DNA of 64,000 nt from Mycolicibacterium sediminis (GTDB lineage Bacteria > Actinomycetota > Actinomycetes > Mycobacteriales > Mycobacteriaceae), in assembly GCF_010731735.1 (NCBI RefSeq), contig NZ_AP022588.1, positions 5,332,001 through 5,396,000 on the forward strand, written 5' to 3'. The notes under the pieces were generated by a model. That model searched no databases. It was given only the letters and a program-made list of their open reading frames with translations, and was not told where the DNA came from. This document shows positions 50,340-59,794 of the stretch, in pieces. The stretch's first letter is position 1, and each line of letters begins with the position of its first letter. A program made the position numbers and the translations under genes.

Positions 50340-50476
50340 GGAGCCAAGGATAGCGAGTGGGGTTCTGCGGGCTGTCCACGCGTGCGCGGCAGGAGCGCGG
50401 CGACCCGGGGTGGGAAACGACGGGTGGGAGCGCACGGCGCGTCGCATCGCTGCGACCCGGGGCGACGCCCAGCCGC

Positions 50477-50482
50477 TACGGT
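50477..50482 (+). promoter_or_regulatory. -10 box of leaderless pncB
   Basis: TACGGT is followed after six bases by the GTG at 50489, with no ribosome site between. The frame is open for 44 codons upstream, but the conserved protein begins here. Confidence 0.5.
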
Positions 50483-50488
50483 TGGCGG

Positions 50489-51793
50489 GTGACCTCGTTG
50501 TCTCCGGCGTTGCTGACCGACAAGTACGAACTGACGATGCTCGCGGCTGCCCTGCGCAATGGCACCGCCCATCGCCGCACCAGTTTCGAGGTGTTCGCGC
50601 GCCGGCTCCCCGCCGGCCGCAGGTACGGTGTCGTCGCAGGTACGGGTCGGCTGGTGGAAGCGTTGCCGCAGTTCACGTTCGACGAGGCCGCGCTCGAGCT
50701 GCTCGGCGGCTTCCTCGACCCCGACACGCTCGCGTTCCTCGCCGACTACCGGTTCGGCGGCGACGTCGACGGTTATCCCGAGGGCGAGCTGTACTTCCCG
50801 GGTTCACCGGTGCTGTCGGTGCACGGCACGTTCGCCGAGTGCGTCATCCTCGAGACCCTGGCCTTGTCCATCCTCAACCACGACAGCGCGATCGCCTCGG
50901 CCGCGGCGCGCATGGTCAGCGTCGCCGAGGGCCGGCCGCTCATCGAGATGGGCTCGCGACGCACCCACGAGGAGGCGGCCGTCGCCGCCGCGCGCGCCGC
51001 CTACCTGGCCGGCTTCGCCGGATCGTCGAATCTCGCCGCCGAACGGCGTCACGGCGTGCCCGCGCTGGGTACCAGTGCACACGCGTTCACCCTGTTGCAC
51101 ACGGGCGTCGACGGTCCGGACGAGAGAGCGGCCTTCACCGCGCAGGTCGAGGCGCTCGGCGTCGACACCACGCTGCTCGTCGACACCTACGACATCACCA
51201 CCGGGGTCGAGAACGCGATCGCCGCCGCGGGGACCGGACTCGGGGCCGTCCGCATCGATTCCGGCGAACTCGGCGTCCTGGTCCGGCAGGTCCGCAGCCA
51301 ACTCGACGGACTCGGGGCGACGGGCACCCGGATCGTCGTGTCGAGCGACCTCGACGAGTTCGCGATCGCCTCGCTGAGCGCCGTCCCGGTCGACAGCTAC
51401 GGCGTCGGCACGTCCGTGGTCACGGGCTCGGGTGCGCCGACGGCGGGCATGGTCTACAAGCTGGTAGAGGTGGACGGGATCCCGGTGGCCAAGCGCAGCA
51501 GCCACAAGGAATCCCACGGCGGTCGCAAGCATGCGCTGCGCCTCGCCAAGGAGTCCGGCACGATCGTCGAGGAAGTGATCCATCCGGCGGGCACGGCGCC
51601 GCAGGCGCCCGACGGTCTGGTGGCCCGCGAGCTGGCGATCCCCCTGGTCCGCGAGGGTCGAGTCGTCGGCGAGCCGTCGCTGGCCGACGCGCGTGCCCGC
51701 GTCGCGGCCGGGCTGCGCAGCCTGCCGTGGGATGGCCTCAAACTCTCCGCGGGCGAGCCGGCCGTGCCCACCCGGATGGTGGGGGCCGGGTGA
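50489..51793 (+). CDS. pncB: Nicotinate phosphoribosyltransferase
   Basis: This 434-residue enzyme makes nicotinate mononucleotide from nicotinate and PRPP with ATP, for NAD salvage. It has LLTDKYELTMLAAALRNG, the conserved His in GTSAHAFTLL, and TYDITTGVENAI and IDSGELG for the phosphoribosyl site. GTG 50489 follows a -10 box. The upstream GTG at 50357 would add 44 residues of low quality and is rejected. Gene order matches Rv1330c, next to clpS. Confidence 0.93.
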   Translation: MTSLSPALLTDKYELTMLAAALRNGTAHRRTSFEVFARRLPAGRRYGVVAGTGRLVEALPQFTFDEAALELLGGFLDPDTLAFLADYRFGGDVDGYPEGELYFPGSPVLSVHGTFAECVILETLALSILNHDSAIASAAARMVSVAEGRPLIEMGSRRTHEEAAVAAARAAYLAGFAGSSNLAAERRHGVPALGTSAHAFTLLHTGVDGPDERAAFTAQVEALGVDTTLLVDTYDITTGVENAIAAAGTGLGAVRIDSGELGVLVRQVRSQLDGLGATGTRIVVSSDLDEFAIASLSAVPVDSYGVGTSVVTGSGAPTAGMVYKLVEVDGIPVAKRSSHKESHGGRKHALRLAKESGTIVEEVIHPAGTAPQAPDGLVARELAIPLVREGRVVGEPSLADARARVAAGLRSLPWDGLKLSAGEPAVPTRMVGAG

Positions 51794-51796
51794 TCC

Positions 51797-53803
51797 GTGG
51801 CCGCAGACACTGAACCGACCACGGCCCCGACACGCGTCTCGGACCTGTTGGCGGCCGCGGTCACGGCGCTGGGCGGCGCCCGGCGAGACGGTCAGGTCCA
51901 GATGGCGCAGGCCGTCGAGCGCTCCTTCTCGTCCGGTGAGCACCTCGCCGTGCAGGCCGGCACCGGGACCGGCAAGTCGCTGGCGTACCTGGTCCCCGCC
52001 ATCTCGCATGCGGTCGAGTCGAACCATCCCGTGGTGGTCTCCACGGCGACGATCGCTCTGCAACGTCAGCTCGTCGACCGCGACCTGCCCCGCCTGGCCG
52101 ACGCACTGGCCGCCGAGTTGCCACGTCGACCCGAGTTCGCCCTGCTGAAGGGGCGCGGAAACTATCTCTGCCTGAACAAGATTCACGGTGGGGCCGGCCG
52201 CGAGTCCTACGACGGACCGCAGGAGGAGCTGTTCGACGCCGTCGCGTCGACGCAGCTCGGCCGCGACGTCAAGAGACTCAACGACTGGTCGTCCGACACG
52301 GAGACCGGTGACCGCGACGAGTTGACCCCAGGGGTGCCCGACCGTTCGTGGAGTCAGGTCAGCGTGTCGGCGCGCGAGTGCATCGGCGCGACCCGCTGCA
52401 CCTACGGCACCGACTGCTTCGCCGAGAAGGCACGTGCGAAGGCGGGCACCGCGGACGTCGTCGTGACCAACCACGCCCTGCTGGCGATCGACGCGATCGC
52501 CGACGTCAACGTGCTTCCCGAGCACGACATGCTCGTCGTCGACGAGGCACATGAACTCGTCGACCGGGTCACCAGCGTTGCGACCGGTGAGCTGTCCGCC
52601 ACCTCGCTCGGCATCGCGCACCGACGAGCCTCGCGACTGGTGGATCCCGAAGTGGCACAGCGACTGGAGGCCGCCATCGCAACCTTCACGTCCGCGCTGC
52701 ACGACGAGGAGCCCGGCCGCAAGGACCATCTCGACGAGGAGCTGACCGCCTACCTCGTGGTGCTGCGCGACGCGACGGACAAGGTCCGCTCGTCGATCGA
52801 CACCTCGCCGAGCGATCCGAAGGCGGCGTCCGCCCGCAACGAGGCGGTGACCGCGCTGTCCGACGTCAGTGACATCGCGACGCGGGTCCTGTCGTCCTAC
52901 GGTCCGGCCATTCCCGACCGCACCGACGTGGTGTGGCTGGATCGCGACGAAATTCGGGGGCAGGTCAGGGTGGTGCTGCGGGTGGCCCCGCTGTCCGTGG
53001 CGGGCCTGCTGCGCGGCCGCATCTTCGACCAGTCGACGGTCATCCTCACCTCCGCGACGCTCACGGTCGGCGGCACCTTCGACGCGATGGCGAGGTCGTG
53101 GGGACTGAAGTTCGGCGACGACGACGAGGGGGCGAAGTGGCGCGGCCTCGACGTGGGATCGCCGTTCTCGCATGCCGAGTCGGGCATCCTCTACGTCGCC
53201 GCACACCTGCCGCCGCCCGGTCGTGACGGCGTTGGATCCGCCGAGCAGCTCGACGAGATCGCCGGGCTCGTCACCGCGGCGGGCGGCCGGACGCTGGGTC
53301 TGTTCTCGTCGATGCGCGCGGCGAAGGCGACGGCGGAGGCGATGCGCGGCCGACTGGACACGCCGGTGCTCTGCCAGGGCGAGGACACCACGTCGGCGCT
53401 GGTGCGCAGATTCGCCGAGGACGACGAGACGTCGCTGTTCGGAACCCTGTCGCTGTGGCAGGGCGTCGACGTCCCCGGCCCGTCGCTGACCCTGGTGCTG
53501 ATCGACCGCATCCCGTTCCCACGGCCGGACGACCCCCTCGTCACCGCCCGTCAGCGTGCGATCGCGGCGCACGGCGGCAACGGGTTCATGGCCGTGGCCG
53601 CGAGTCACGCCGCGCTGCTGCTCGCCCAGGGCGCGGGCCGACTGCTGCGCAGCGTCGACGATCGCGGTGTCGTCGCCGTCCTCGACTCCCGGATGGCGAC
53701 GGCACGCTACGCCGGCTACCTGCGGGCGTCCCTCCCGCCGTACTGGGCCACCACCGACGGCGTGCGCGTCCGCGCCGCGCTGGAGCGGCTCCGCGACGGC
53801 TGA
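51797..53803 (+). CDS. dinG: DinG-family ATP-dependent helicase
   Basis: This 668-residue XPD-like superfamily 2 helicase has the Walker A loop AGTGTGKSLAYLVPA, the DEAH box and the four Fe-S cysteines (LKGRGNYLC and ARECIGATRCTYGTDC), followed by the C-terminal motor (ILTSATL, GRLLRS). It unwinds DNA with a 5' overhang or R-loops. The GTG start at 51797 is three bases after pncB, so the two are co-transcribed, as in M. tuberculosis (Rv1329c-Rv1330c). Confidence 0.92.
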   Translation: MAADTEPTTAPTRVSDLLAAAVTALGGARRDGQVQMAQAVERSFSSGEHLAVQAGTGTGKSLAYLVPAISHAVESNHPVVVSTATIALQRQLVDRDLPRLADALAAELPRRPEFALLKGRGNYLCLNKIHGGAGRESYDGPQEELFDAVASTQLGRDVKRLNDWSSDTETGDRDELTPGVPDRSWSQVSVSARECIGATRCTYGTDCFAEKARAKAGTADVVVTNHALLAIDAIADVNVLPEHDMLVVDEAHELVDRVTSVATGELSATSLGIAHRRASRLVDPEVAQRLEAAIATFTSALHDEEPGRKDHLDEELTAYLVVLRDATDKVRSSIDTSPSDPKAASARNEAVTALSDVSDIATRVLSSYGPAIPDRTDVVWLDRDEIRGQVRVVLRVAPLSVAGLLRGRIFDQSTVILTSATLTVGGTFDAMARSWGLKFGDDDEGAKWRGLDVGSPFSHAESGILYVAAHLPPPGRDGVGSAEQLDEIAGLVTAAGGRTLGLFSSMRAAKATAEAMRGRLDTPVLCQGEDTTSALVRRFAEDDETSLFGTLSLWQGVDVPGPSLTLVLIDRIPFPRPDDPLVTARQRAIAAHGGNGFMAVAASHAALLLAQGAGRLLRSVDDRGVVAVLDSRMATARYAGYLRASLPPYWATTDGVRVRAALERLRDG

Positions 53804-53902
53804 CGCCCGTTACCGTCCTGCGGAGCCCGCCGGGTCACTAGTCTCGACACCCATCCTCGTGTGCGCGCCGCCGGCCGCAGGGCGACCCGAAAGGCAGCGT
53901 CC

Positions 53903-55339
53903 ATGCGTCGACGTCATCTCCTGCCGATCGGCATCGTCTCCTGCGCAGCGGTGCTGCTGTCCGCCTGCACCAGCACGCTGCAGGGCACCGCGGTCTCGGT
54001 GTTCAGCGATCCGTTCAGCGTCGCGGGCATGCCCGCCACCGACGGGCCCACGGGGCTGCGGGACGACGCACCCCAACCGACGCGCGTCGCCGTCGGCACC
54101 GACGGCAGCGACATCGACCACCTGGGCGAGCAGGCGATCAGCGACATCGAGGAGTTCTGGGGCTCGGCCTACGGTGACGCGTTCGGCGGTGCGTTCACCC
54201 CCGTTCGGGAGGTGTACTCCTGGGACAGCAACGGATTCGACGGCGTCTTCTGCGGATCCGAGACCTTCGCACTGGTCAACGCCGGCTACTGCTTCGACGA
54301 CGAGACCATCGGATGGGACCGCGGCGAACTGCTGCCGTCGCTGCGAAGCGCGAATGGCGACATGGCCGTCCCGATGGTGCTGGCGCACGAGTACGGCCAC
54401 GCCGTGCAGCACCAGGCCGGCCTCATCGAACCGGACACCCCGACGCTGGTGGGCGAACAGCAGGCCGACTGCCTGGCGGGCTCGTACATGCGCTGGGTGG
54501 CCGAGGGGAATTCCGCCCGGTTCACCCTCAACACCGGTGACGGCCTGAACAACCTGCTGGCCGCGATGATCGCGTTCCGGGACCCGCTGGTCAACGAGGA
54601 CGATCCCGAGGCCACGGAGGACGAACACGGCTCGGCGTTCGAGCGGGTGTCGGCGTTCCAGTTCGGCTTCACCGACGGCCCGACCTCGTGCGCCGCCATC
54701 GACTCCCAGGAGATCGAGCAGCGGCGTGGCGACCTGCCGGTGCTGCTGCCCGAGGACGAGACCGGCGAACTCGCCGTCACCGGGGACTCGGTTCGGTCGA
54801 TCGTCGATGCGATGACGATCCTGTTCGAGCCGGCGAACCCGCCCGCGCTGACCTTCGACGACCAACCGTGCGACGACGCCCGCATGCATCCGCCCGCCGC
54901 GTACTGTCCCGCCACCAACACGATCGTCGTCGACCTACCTGCCTTGCAGGCGGTGGGCGTCCCCTCGGAGGACGAGGACGGTGGCGGGCTCGCCAGCGGT
55001 GACAACACCGCCTACTCGATCCTCGTCTCCCGCTACATGCAGGCGCTGCAGCGCGAGCGCGGCGGTGTGACGCTCGACGACGCCGAGGCCGCCCTGCGCA
55101 CCGCGTGCCTCACGGGTGTCGCGACGTCCCGGATGACCGAGTCGGTGACCACGCCGGACGGCGACACCATTGCGCTGACGGCCGGTGACGTCGACGAGGC
55201 GGTGTCCGGCATCCTGCTCAATGGCCTGGTGGCCAGCGACGTCAACGGCGAGTCGGTGCCCTCGGGCTTCTCGCGCATCGACGCCTTCCGGGTCGGTGTC
55301 CTCGGCGACACCGACCGGTGCTTCAGGCGCTTCGACTAG
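53903..55339 (+). CDS. Secreted lipoprotein, neutral zinc metallopeptidase (YpfJ type)
   Basis: This 478-residue protein has a signal peptide with lipobox LLSAC (Cys22), a zinc site HEYGHAVQHQ and the downstream GEQQADCLAGSYMRW segment, the pattern of putative neutral zinc metallopeptidases. It therefore acts at the outer face of the membrane. The substrate is unknown. ATG 53903 fits the signal peptide. It lies 99 bp after dinG and converges on the porin gene with a 4-bp overlap. Confidence 0.85.
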   Translation: MRRRHLLPIGIVSCAAVLLSACTSTLQGTAVSVFSDPFSVAGMPATDGPTGLRDDAPQPTRVAVGTDGSDIDHLGEQAISDIEEFWGSAYGDAFGGAFTPVREVYSWDSNGFDGVFCGSETFALVNAGYCFDDETIGWDRGELLPSLRSANGDMAVPMVLAHEYGHAVQHQAGLIEPDTPTLVGEQQADCLAGSYMRWVAEGNSARFTLNTGDGLNNLLAAMIAFRDPLVNEDDPEATEDEHGSAFERVSAFQFGFTDGPTSCAAIDSQEIEQRRGDLPVLLPEDETGELAVTGDSVRSIVDAMTILFEPANPPALTFDDQPCDDARMHPPAAYCPATNTIVVDLPALQAVGVPSEDEDGGGLASGDNTAYSILVSRYMQALQRERGGVTLDDAEAALRTACLTGVATSRMTESVTTPDGDTIALTAGDVDEAVSGILLNGLVASDVNGESVPSGFSRIDAFRVGVLGDTDRCFRRFD

Positions 55340-56034
55340 ACGACCGTGGTGATGCCGTACCAGGCCAGGATGGCGTCGGACGACTTGGTCGAGCGGGTGA
55401 GGAACGCGTAGGACCGGATGAAGGACTGACCGACGCAGCCGTCGATCTTGACGTGGAAGTTGCTGATCATGACCCACGGGTCGAAGCCCGAGAAGTCCTT
55501 CTTGGTGACCGGGACGACGTTGATGATCCCCGGTTTGAGGCCGACGGTGACGCCGCCGGTGACCGGTGTGGTCACCACCGGTATCAGCCCCTCGGGCAAC
55601 GGTGAGGCGACGTCGACGCCGGCGAAGCCCACCGACGGCGAGATGCCCGTGGTGCCGGTCAGTGAGACGCCGTTGGAGGTACTCATGTCGATGCCGCACC
55701 CGATCTGGTAGCCGACCTCCATGGTCCCGATGGGTTCCTCGGGGTCGGCGGGTCCGCGCAGCGTGCCGTCGAAGGTGCCGCCCACCACGTATTCACGGGA
55801 GGACAGCGCGGTGGTCAGGGGCGCATTGGCCACTTGCGTCTCGTCCTTCGCGGCGAGGGCGAGTGTCCACCCGTCGGGCGTGTTGAGAACCGCCATCGGC
55901 GCCGAGGGGACCCGCCCGTCGCCGCCCGGCGCGGAGTCGGGGGGCACCGGCCCGGGTTCGGCCGCCGCCGACGGCACGCCGAACACACCGACCACCACGC
56001 ACGCGGTGAGCACGGCGAAGCGACGAGCCGGCAC
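55336..56034 (-). CDS. MspA-family porin
   Basis: This 232-residue exported protein has a signal peptide (hydrophobic stretch 5-20, cleavage after about Ala25), then GWTLALAAKDETQVANAPL, SSREYVVGGTF and SFIRSYAFLTRS, all typical of MspA porins that form octameric outer-membrane channels. It differs from MspA in having two Cys residues (IGCGID and IDGCVGQ), which could form a disulfide. The start is GTG 56034. Slow growers such as M. tuberculosis lack this family, so it supports a fast-growing host. Confidence 0.9.
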   Translation of the reverse strand: MPARRFAVLTACVVVGVFGVPSAAAEPGPVPPDSAPGGDGRVPSAPMAVLNTPDGWTLALAAKDETQVANAPLTTALSSREYVVGGTFDGTLRGPADPEEPIGTMEVGYQIGCGIDMSTSNGVSLTGTTGISPSVGFAGVDVASPLPEGLIPVVTTPVTGGVTVGLKPGIINVVPVTKKDFSGFDPWVMISNFHVKIDGCVGQSFIRSYAFLTRSTKSSDAILAWYGITTVV

Positions 56035-56140
56035 GGACGGACCCCCAGGGTTGTGGTTGGGGCCGAACCTATCGCCGCCGAACTCGGCCGACGAGGCGAC
56101 ACCTCGCCGGGTCAGGTTGCGAAACGGCGTCGAATCGTCG

Positions 56141-56986
56141 TCACAACGGCATCCGCAGCACGTAACCCGCCTCGAGGGCGACCCACAGCGCACCCTCGCG
56201 GTCGATGGCGACGCCGTGCGGCTCGCTTCCCGCGGGCAGGTCGATCGTCGACAGCTCGCCGTCGGCGCTCACCCACGCCAGTTGATCGGCGCCCCACAGG
56301 CTCACCCACACCCCGCCGGTCGGGTCCGCAACGATGGCGTGCGGCTTGCCGGGCAGGTCCAACTCCTGGATCGCTTCGTTCATGGGAATCCGGCCGATCT
56401 TGTCGGCGAGTATCGCCGTGAACCAGACGGCGTCGTCGTGCGTCGCGGTGATGCCGACCGGACCGGAACCCCGGGTGGGCAGCTCTCGCGTGGTCAGCCC
56501 GCCGGAGGCGTCGAGCCTGCCGATGGCGTTGGCGCCGTTCATCGTGAACCACAGCGCACCGTCGGGGCCGGCGGTGATCATGGACGGTCGACCGCCGACG
56601 GGCCACTCGTCGACTCCCCCGTCGTCGTCGATCCGGCCGACCGTGCCACCGCTCATCGTGGTGAACCAGATGGCCCCGTCCGGCCCGACCGTGATGCCGA
56701 ACGGTGCACTGCCGGAACTCAATTCGACGACCGACTGGACACCGTCGGTGGTGATCCGCCCGATGCGGTCGTCACCGGAGCGGGTGAACCACATCGCCCC
56801 GTCACGCCCGGCCGTGATCTGCGACGGCTTGGCGTCCGCGGCGACCGCGAACGTGCGCAGTTCCCCGGTGGGTGTCACGCGCGCCACGGCACCGCCGTGC
56901 ACCAGCGTGACCCACATCGCTCCGTCGGACCCCGCCGCGAGGCCGTACGGCCCGCCCTCGACGGGGACCTCCAGGATCCTGCTCAC
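56141..56986 (-). CDS. Streptogramin B lyase-like beta-propeller (Vgb family)
   Basis: This 281-residue protein is made of about seven repeats of the pattern GPDGAIWFT, giving a beta-propeller. The catalytic residues described for VgbA (His228, Glu268, His270, Glu284) have counterparts at His216, Glu255, His257 and Glu272 with near-constant offset, so lyase chemistry is possible. No signal peptide is seen. The GTG start at 56986 overlaps the glgP stop (GTGA), so it is made with glgP. Whether it destroys streptogramins or opens some other lactone is unknown. Confidence 0.82.
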   Translation of the reverse strand: MSRILEVPVEGGPYGLAAGSDGAMWVTLVHGGAVARVTPTGELRTFAVAADAKPSQITAGRDGAMWFTRSGDDRIGRITTDGVQSVVELSSGSAPFGITVGPDGAIWFTTMSGGTVGRIDDDGGVDEWPVGGRPSMITAGPDGALWFTMNGANAIGRLDASGGLTTRELPTRGSGPVGITATHDDAVWFTAILADKIGRIPMNEAIQELDLPGKPHAIVADPTGGVWVSLWGADQLAWVSADGELSTIDLPAGSEPHGVAIDREGALWVALEAGYVLRMPL

Positions 56987-59613
56987 GCCAGCGTGACGAG
57001 GCCGAGTTCGTCGTCCGCCGCGAGGAGTGGATGGTGCGGCAGCACCCGGACGGTGTAACCGACCGGCCCTGCCACCGGCAGCGGCGTCGTGGTCGAGAAC
57101 AGCTCCCGCCCACCGTCGGCGGTGCCAACGTGCTCCATCTGCACCGTCGACGGCTCGACCAGGCCGTCCGTGGCGTCGACGCGGCCGACGACCGCCTCGA
57201 CCGCCACCTCGTGGGCACCCATTCCCGCCAGGTCGACGGTCGCGGTGAGGGTCAACTCCGAACCGAGCAGCGGGGTGTCGGGAAGGCCGTAACTGTCGAC
57301 GTCGGTGATCCTGATGCCCGGCCAGGCCTGCTCGGCGCGCCTGCGGTAGTCCGCGAGGTCCCGGGCGGCGCCGAACGGTACGCCGTCGAGCGCCTCGATG
57401 GTGCGGTGCAGCGACCTGGCGGCGGGCGCGTAGTACTTCTCGGTGTAGTCACGAACCATGCGTGACGCCAACACCTTCGGGCCGAGCACCTGCAGCGTGT
57501 GCCGCACCATCTCGACCCAGCGCGTCGGCACGCCGTGCTCGTCGCGGTCGTAGAACTTCGGGGTGACGGAGTTGGCCAGCAGACCGTAGAGCGCGGCGGC
57601 CTCCAGGTCGTCCCGACGCGTCTCGTCCGCCAGTCCGTCCGCGGTCGGGATCTCCCAGCCGTTCTCGCCGTCGTACCACTCGTCCCACCAGCCGTCGCGG
57701 ATCGACAGGTTGAGCCCGCCGTTGAGCGCGCTCTTCATCCCCGAGGTCCCGCACGCCTCGAGCGGCCGCAGCGGATTGTTCAGCCAGACGTCGCAACCCC
57801 AGTACAGCAACCGTGCCATTGACATGTCGTAGTCCGGCAGGAACGCGATGCGGTGCCGTACCTCGTGCCGGTCGGCGAAGCGCACTACCTGCTGGATCAG
57901 CGCCTTGCCGCCGTCATCGGCGGGATGCGACTTGCCGGCCACGATGAGCTGCACCGGCCGGGCGTCGTCGAGCAGCAACTGCTCGAGCCGCTCCGGATCA
58001 CGCAGCATCAGCGTCAGCCGCTTGTAGGTGGGCACCCGGCGGGCGAAGCCGATGGTCAGCACGTCGGGATCGAATGCCCCTGCGATCCAACCCAGTTCGG
58101 CCTCCGAGGCGCCGCGCTCGAGCCACGACCGGCGCAGCCGCGCCCGGACGTCGTCGATGAGCAGCGCGCGCAGCTGCGAGCGGATCCACCACAGATGGCC
58201 CGGGTCGACCTGCTGTAGACGCTGCCACGTGTCGGGCTCGCTCAGCGATCCGAGGTCGTCGGAACCCAGCAGTTCCCGGCCCAGCTCCACCCACTGCGGC
58301 GCCGCCCACGTCGGGGCGTGGACGCCGTTGGTGATCGACCCGATGGGCACCTCGTCCTCGTCGAAGCCCTGCCACAGCTCGTTGAACATTCCCCGGCTGA
58401 CCTGACCGTGCAGCAGCGACACGCCGTTCGCGCGTTGCGCCAGCCGTAATCCCATGTGCGCCATGTTGAACTTCGTCGGGTCGTCCTCCGCACCGAACGC
58501 CAGGATGCGGTCCAACGGCAGACCGGGGAGCAGTCGTGACTCCTCGGCCGGATCCGCGGCGTCGGCGTCGTCGCCGCCGGACGCGGTCCCGAAGTAGTGG
58601 GTCACCATGTCCACGGGAAAGCGGTCGATGCCCGCCGGGACGGGGGTGTGAGTCGTGAACACCGTCGACGACCGGACCACCGCGAGCGCGGTGTCGAAGT
58701 CGAGTCCGCCGTCGGTGACGAGTTCGCGGATGCGCTCCAGTCCGAGGAAGCCCGCATGGCCCTCGTTCATGTGGAACACCTGCGGCTCGGGCAAACCCTC
58801 GATGGCGGTGAACGCCCGGATCGCCCTGATCCCACCGATTCCGGCCAGGATCTCCTGCCTGATGCGGTGGTCCTGGTCGCCGCCGTACAGCCGGTCCGTC
58901 ACGCCGCGGAGGTCGTGTTCGGTCTCGGGTGTGTCCGAGTCGAGGAGCAGCAGCGGGATCCGCCCGACCTGGGCGATCCAGACGCGGGCGTTCAACTCAC
59001 CGGCTCCGGGCAACGACAGCGGCACCAGGACGGGCCGTCCCTCCGCATCGGTCAGCAGCCGCAGCGGCAGGCCCTGCGGGTCGAGCGACGGGTAGTTCTC
59101 GTGCTGCCAGCCGTCTGCCGTGAGGGACTGCCGGAAGTAGCCGCTCCGGTAGTAGAGGCCCACCGCGATGAGCGGCAGGCCGAGGTCGGACGCCGACTTG
59201 AGGTGGTCGCCGGCAAGGATCCCGAGTCCGCCGGAATAGTTGGGCAGCACCTCGGCGACGCCGAATTCCATGGAGAAGTAGGCGATTCCGGTGGGCAGCA
59301 CCTCACCGTCCGCGCCGCGCTGCTGGTACCACATCGGACGGCTCAGATAGTCGTCCAGATCGGCGGCCACCTGGTTGACCCGGTCGCGGAACGACTGGTC
59401 CTCGGCGAGCTCGTCGAGACGCGACGGACTGACCAGTCCAAGCAGCGCCACCGGGTCGCCGTGGGCCTGGGTCCACAGCTCCGGGTCGATGGCGGCGAAC
59501 AGTTCCTGGGTCGGTGCGTCCCAGGACCACCTCAGGTTGACGGAGAGGCGCTCGAGCGCGGCAAGACGTTCGGGAAGGTGGGCACGCACGGTGAACCGAC
59601 GAAGTGCTTTCAC
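56983..59613 (-). CDS. glgP: Alpha-glucan (maltodextrin) phosphorylase
   Basis: This 876-residue PLP enzyme releases glucose-1-phosphate from alpha-glucan ends. The N-terminal DUF3417 part (about 1-110) and the segment GTSGMKSALNGGLNLSIRDG with the PLP Lys mark the actinobacterial GlgP type (Rv1328-like). The GTG start at 59613 lies eight bases after a TAAGGT box, so a very short leader is likely. It is divergent from glgE. Confidence 0.93.
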   Translation of the reverse strand: MKALRRFTVRAHLPERLAALERLSVNLRWSWDAPTQELFAAIDPELWTQAHGDPVALLGLVSPSRLDELAEDQSFRDRVNQVAADLDDYLSRPMWYQQRGADGEVLPTGIAYFSMEFGVAEVLPNYSGGLGILAGDHLKSASDLGLPLIAVGLYYRSGYFRQSLTADGWQHENYPSLDPQGLPLRLLTDAEGRPVLVPLSLPGAGELNARVWIAQVGRIPLLLLDSDTPETEHDLRGVTDRLYGGDQDHRIRQEILAGIGGIRAIRAFTAIEGLPEPQVFHMNEGHAGFLGLERIRELVTDGGLDFDTALAVVRSSTVFTTHTPVPAGIDRFPVDMVTHYFGTASGGDDADAADPAEESRLLPGLPLDRILAFGAEDDPTKFNMAHMGLRLAQRANGVSLLHGQVSRGMFNELWQGFDEDEVPIGSITNGVHAPTWAAPQWVELGRELLGSDDLGSLSEPDTWQRLQQVDPGHLWWIRSQLRALLIDDVRARLRRSWLERGASEAELGWIAGAFDPDVLTIGFARRVPTYKRLTLMLRDPERLEQLLLDDARPVQLIVAGKSHPADDGGKALIQQVVRFADRHEVRHRIAFLPDYDMSMARLLYWGCDVWLNNPLRPLEACGTSGMKSALNGGLNLSIRDGWWDEWYDGENGWEIPTADGLADETRRDDLEAAALYGLLANSVTPKFYDRDEHGVPTRWVEMVRHTLQVLGPKVLASRMVRDYTEKYYAPAARSLHRTIEALDGVPFGAARDLADYRRRAEQAWPGIRITDVDSYGLPDTPLLGSELTLTATVDLAGMGAHEVAVEAVVGRVDATDGLVEPSTVQMEHVGTADGGRELFSTTTPLPVAGPVGYTVRVLPHHPLLAADDELGLVTLA

Positions 59614-59794
59614 GTGATCCGACCTTACTGACCCACCCGTGGTGCGAAAGGGGCGAAAGAGTGCCCTGCGACGGATGCATCCCCCTCCTGGGGTTCAGTC
59701 GGACACTACGGTGGGTATAGAGCGACGAGGCTGTAACGGAGCAGACGATTACCGCGCGGCCCAGTGGGGCTGCGCCAACGCGAGGAGCTGGTTG
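59614..59794. promoter_or_regulatory. Divergent promoter region of glgP and glgE
   Basis: The 181-bp gap holds TAAGGT on the minus strand (59622-59627) as a glgP -10 box, and TACGGT (59707-59712) or TATAGA (59716-59721) as possible glgE -10 boxes about 75 bp before the glgE start. No clear operator is visible. Confidence 0.4.

Noticed and set aside
50804..53608. A 934-codon open frame on the minus strand opposite pncB and dinG
   Set aside because: Its composition is low-complexity Arg/Gly/Val-rich, typical of GC-rich antisense shadow frames, and it is opposite two well-conserved genes.
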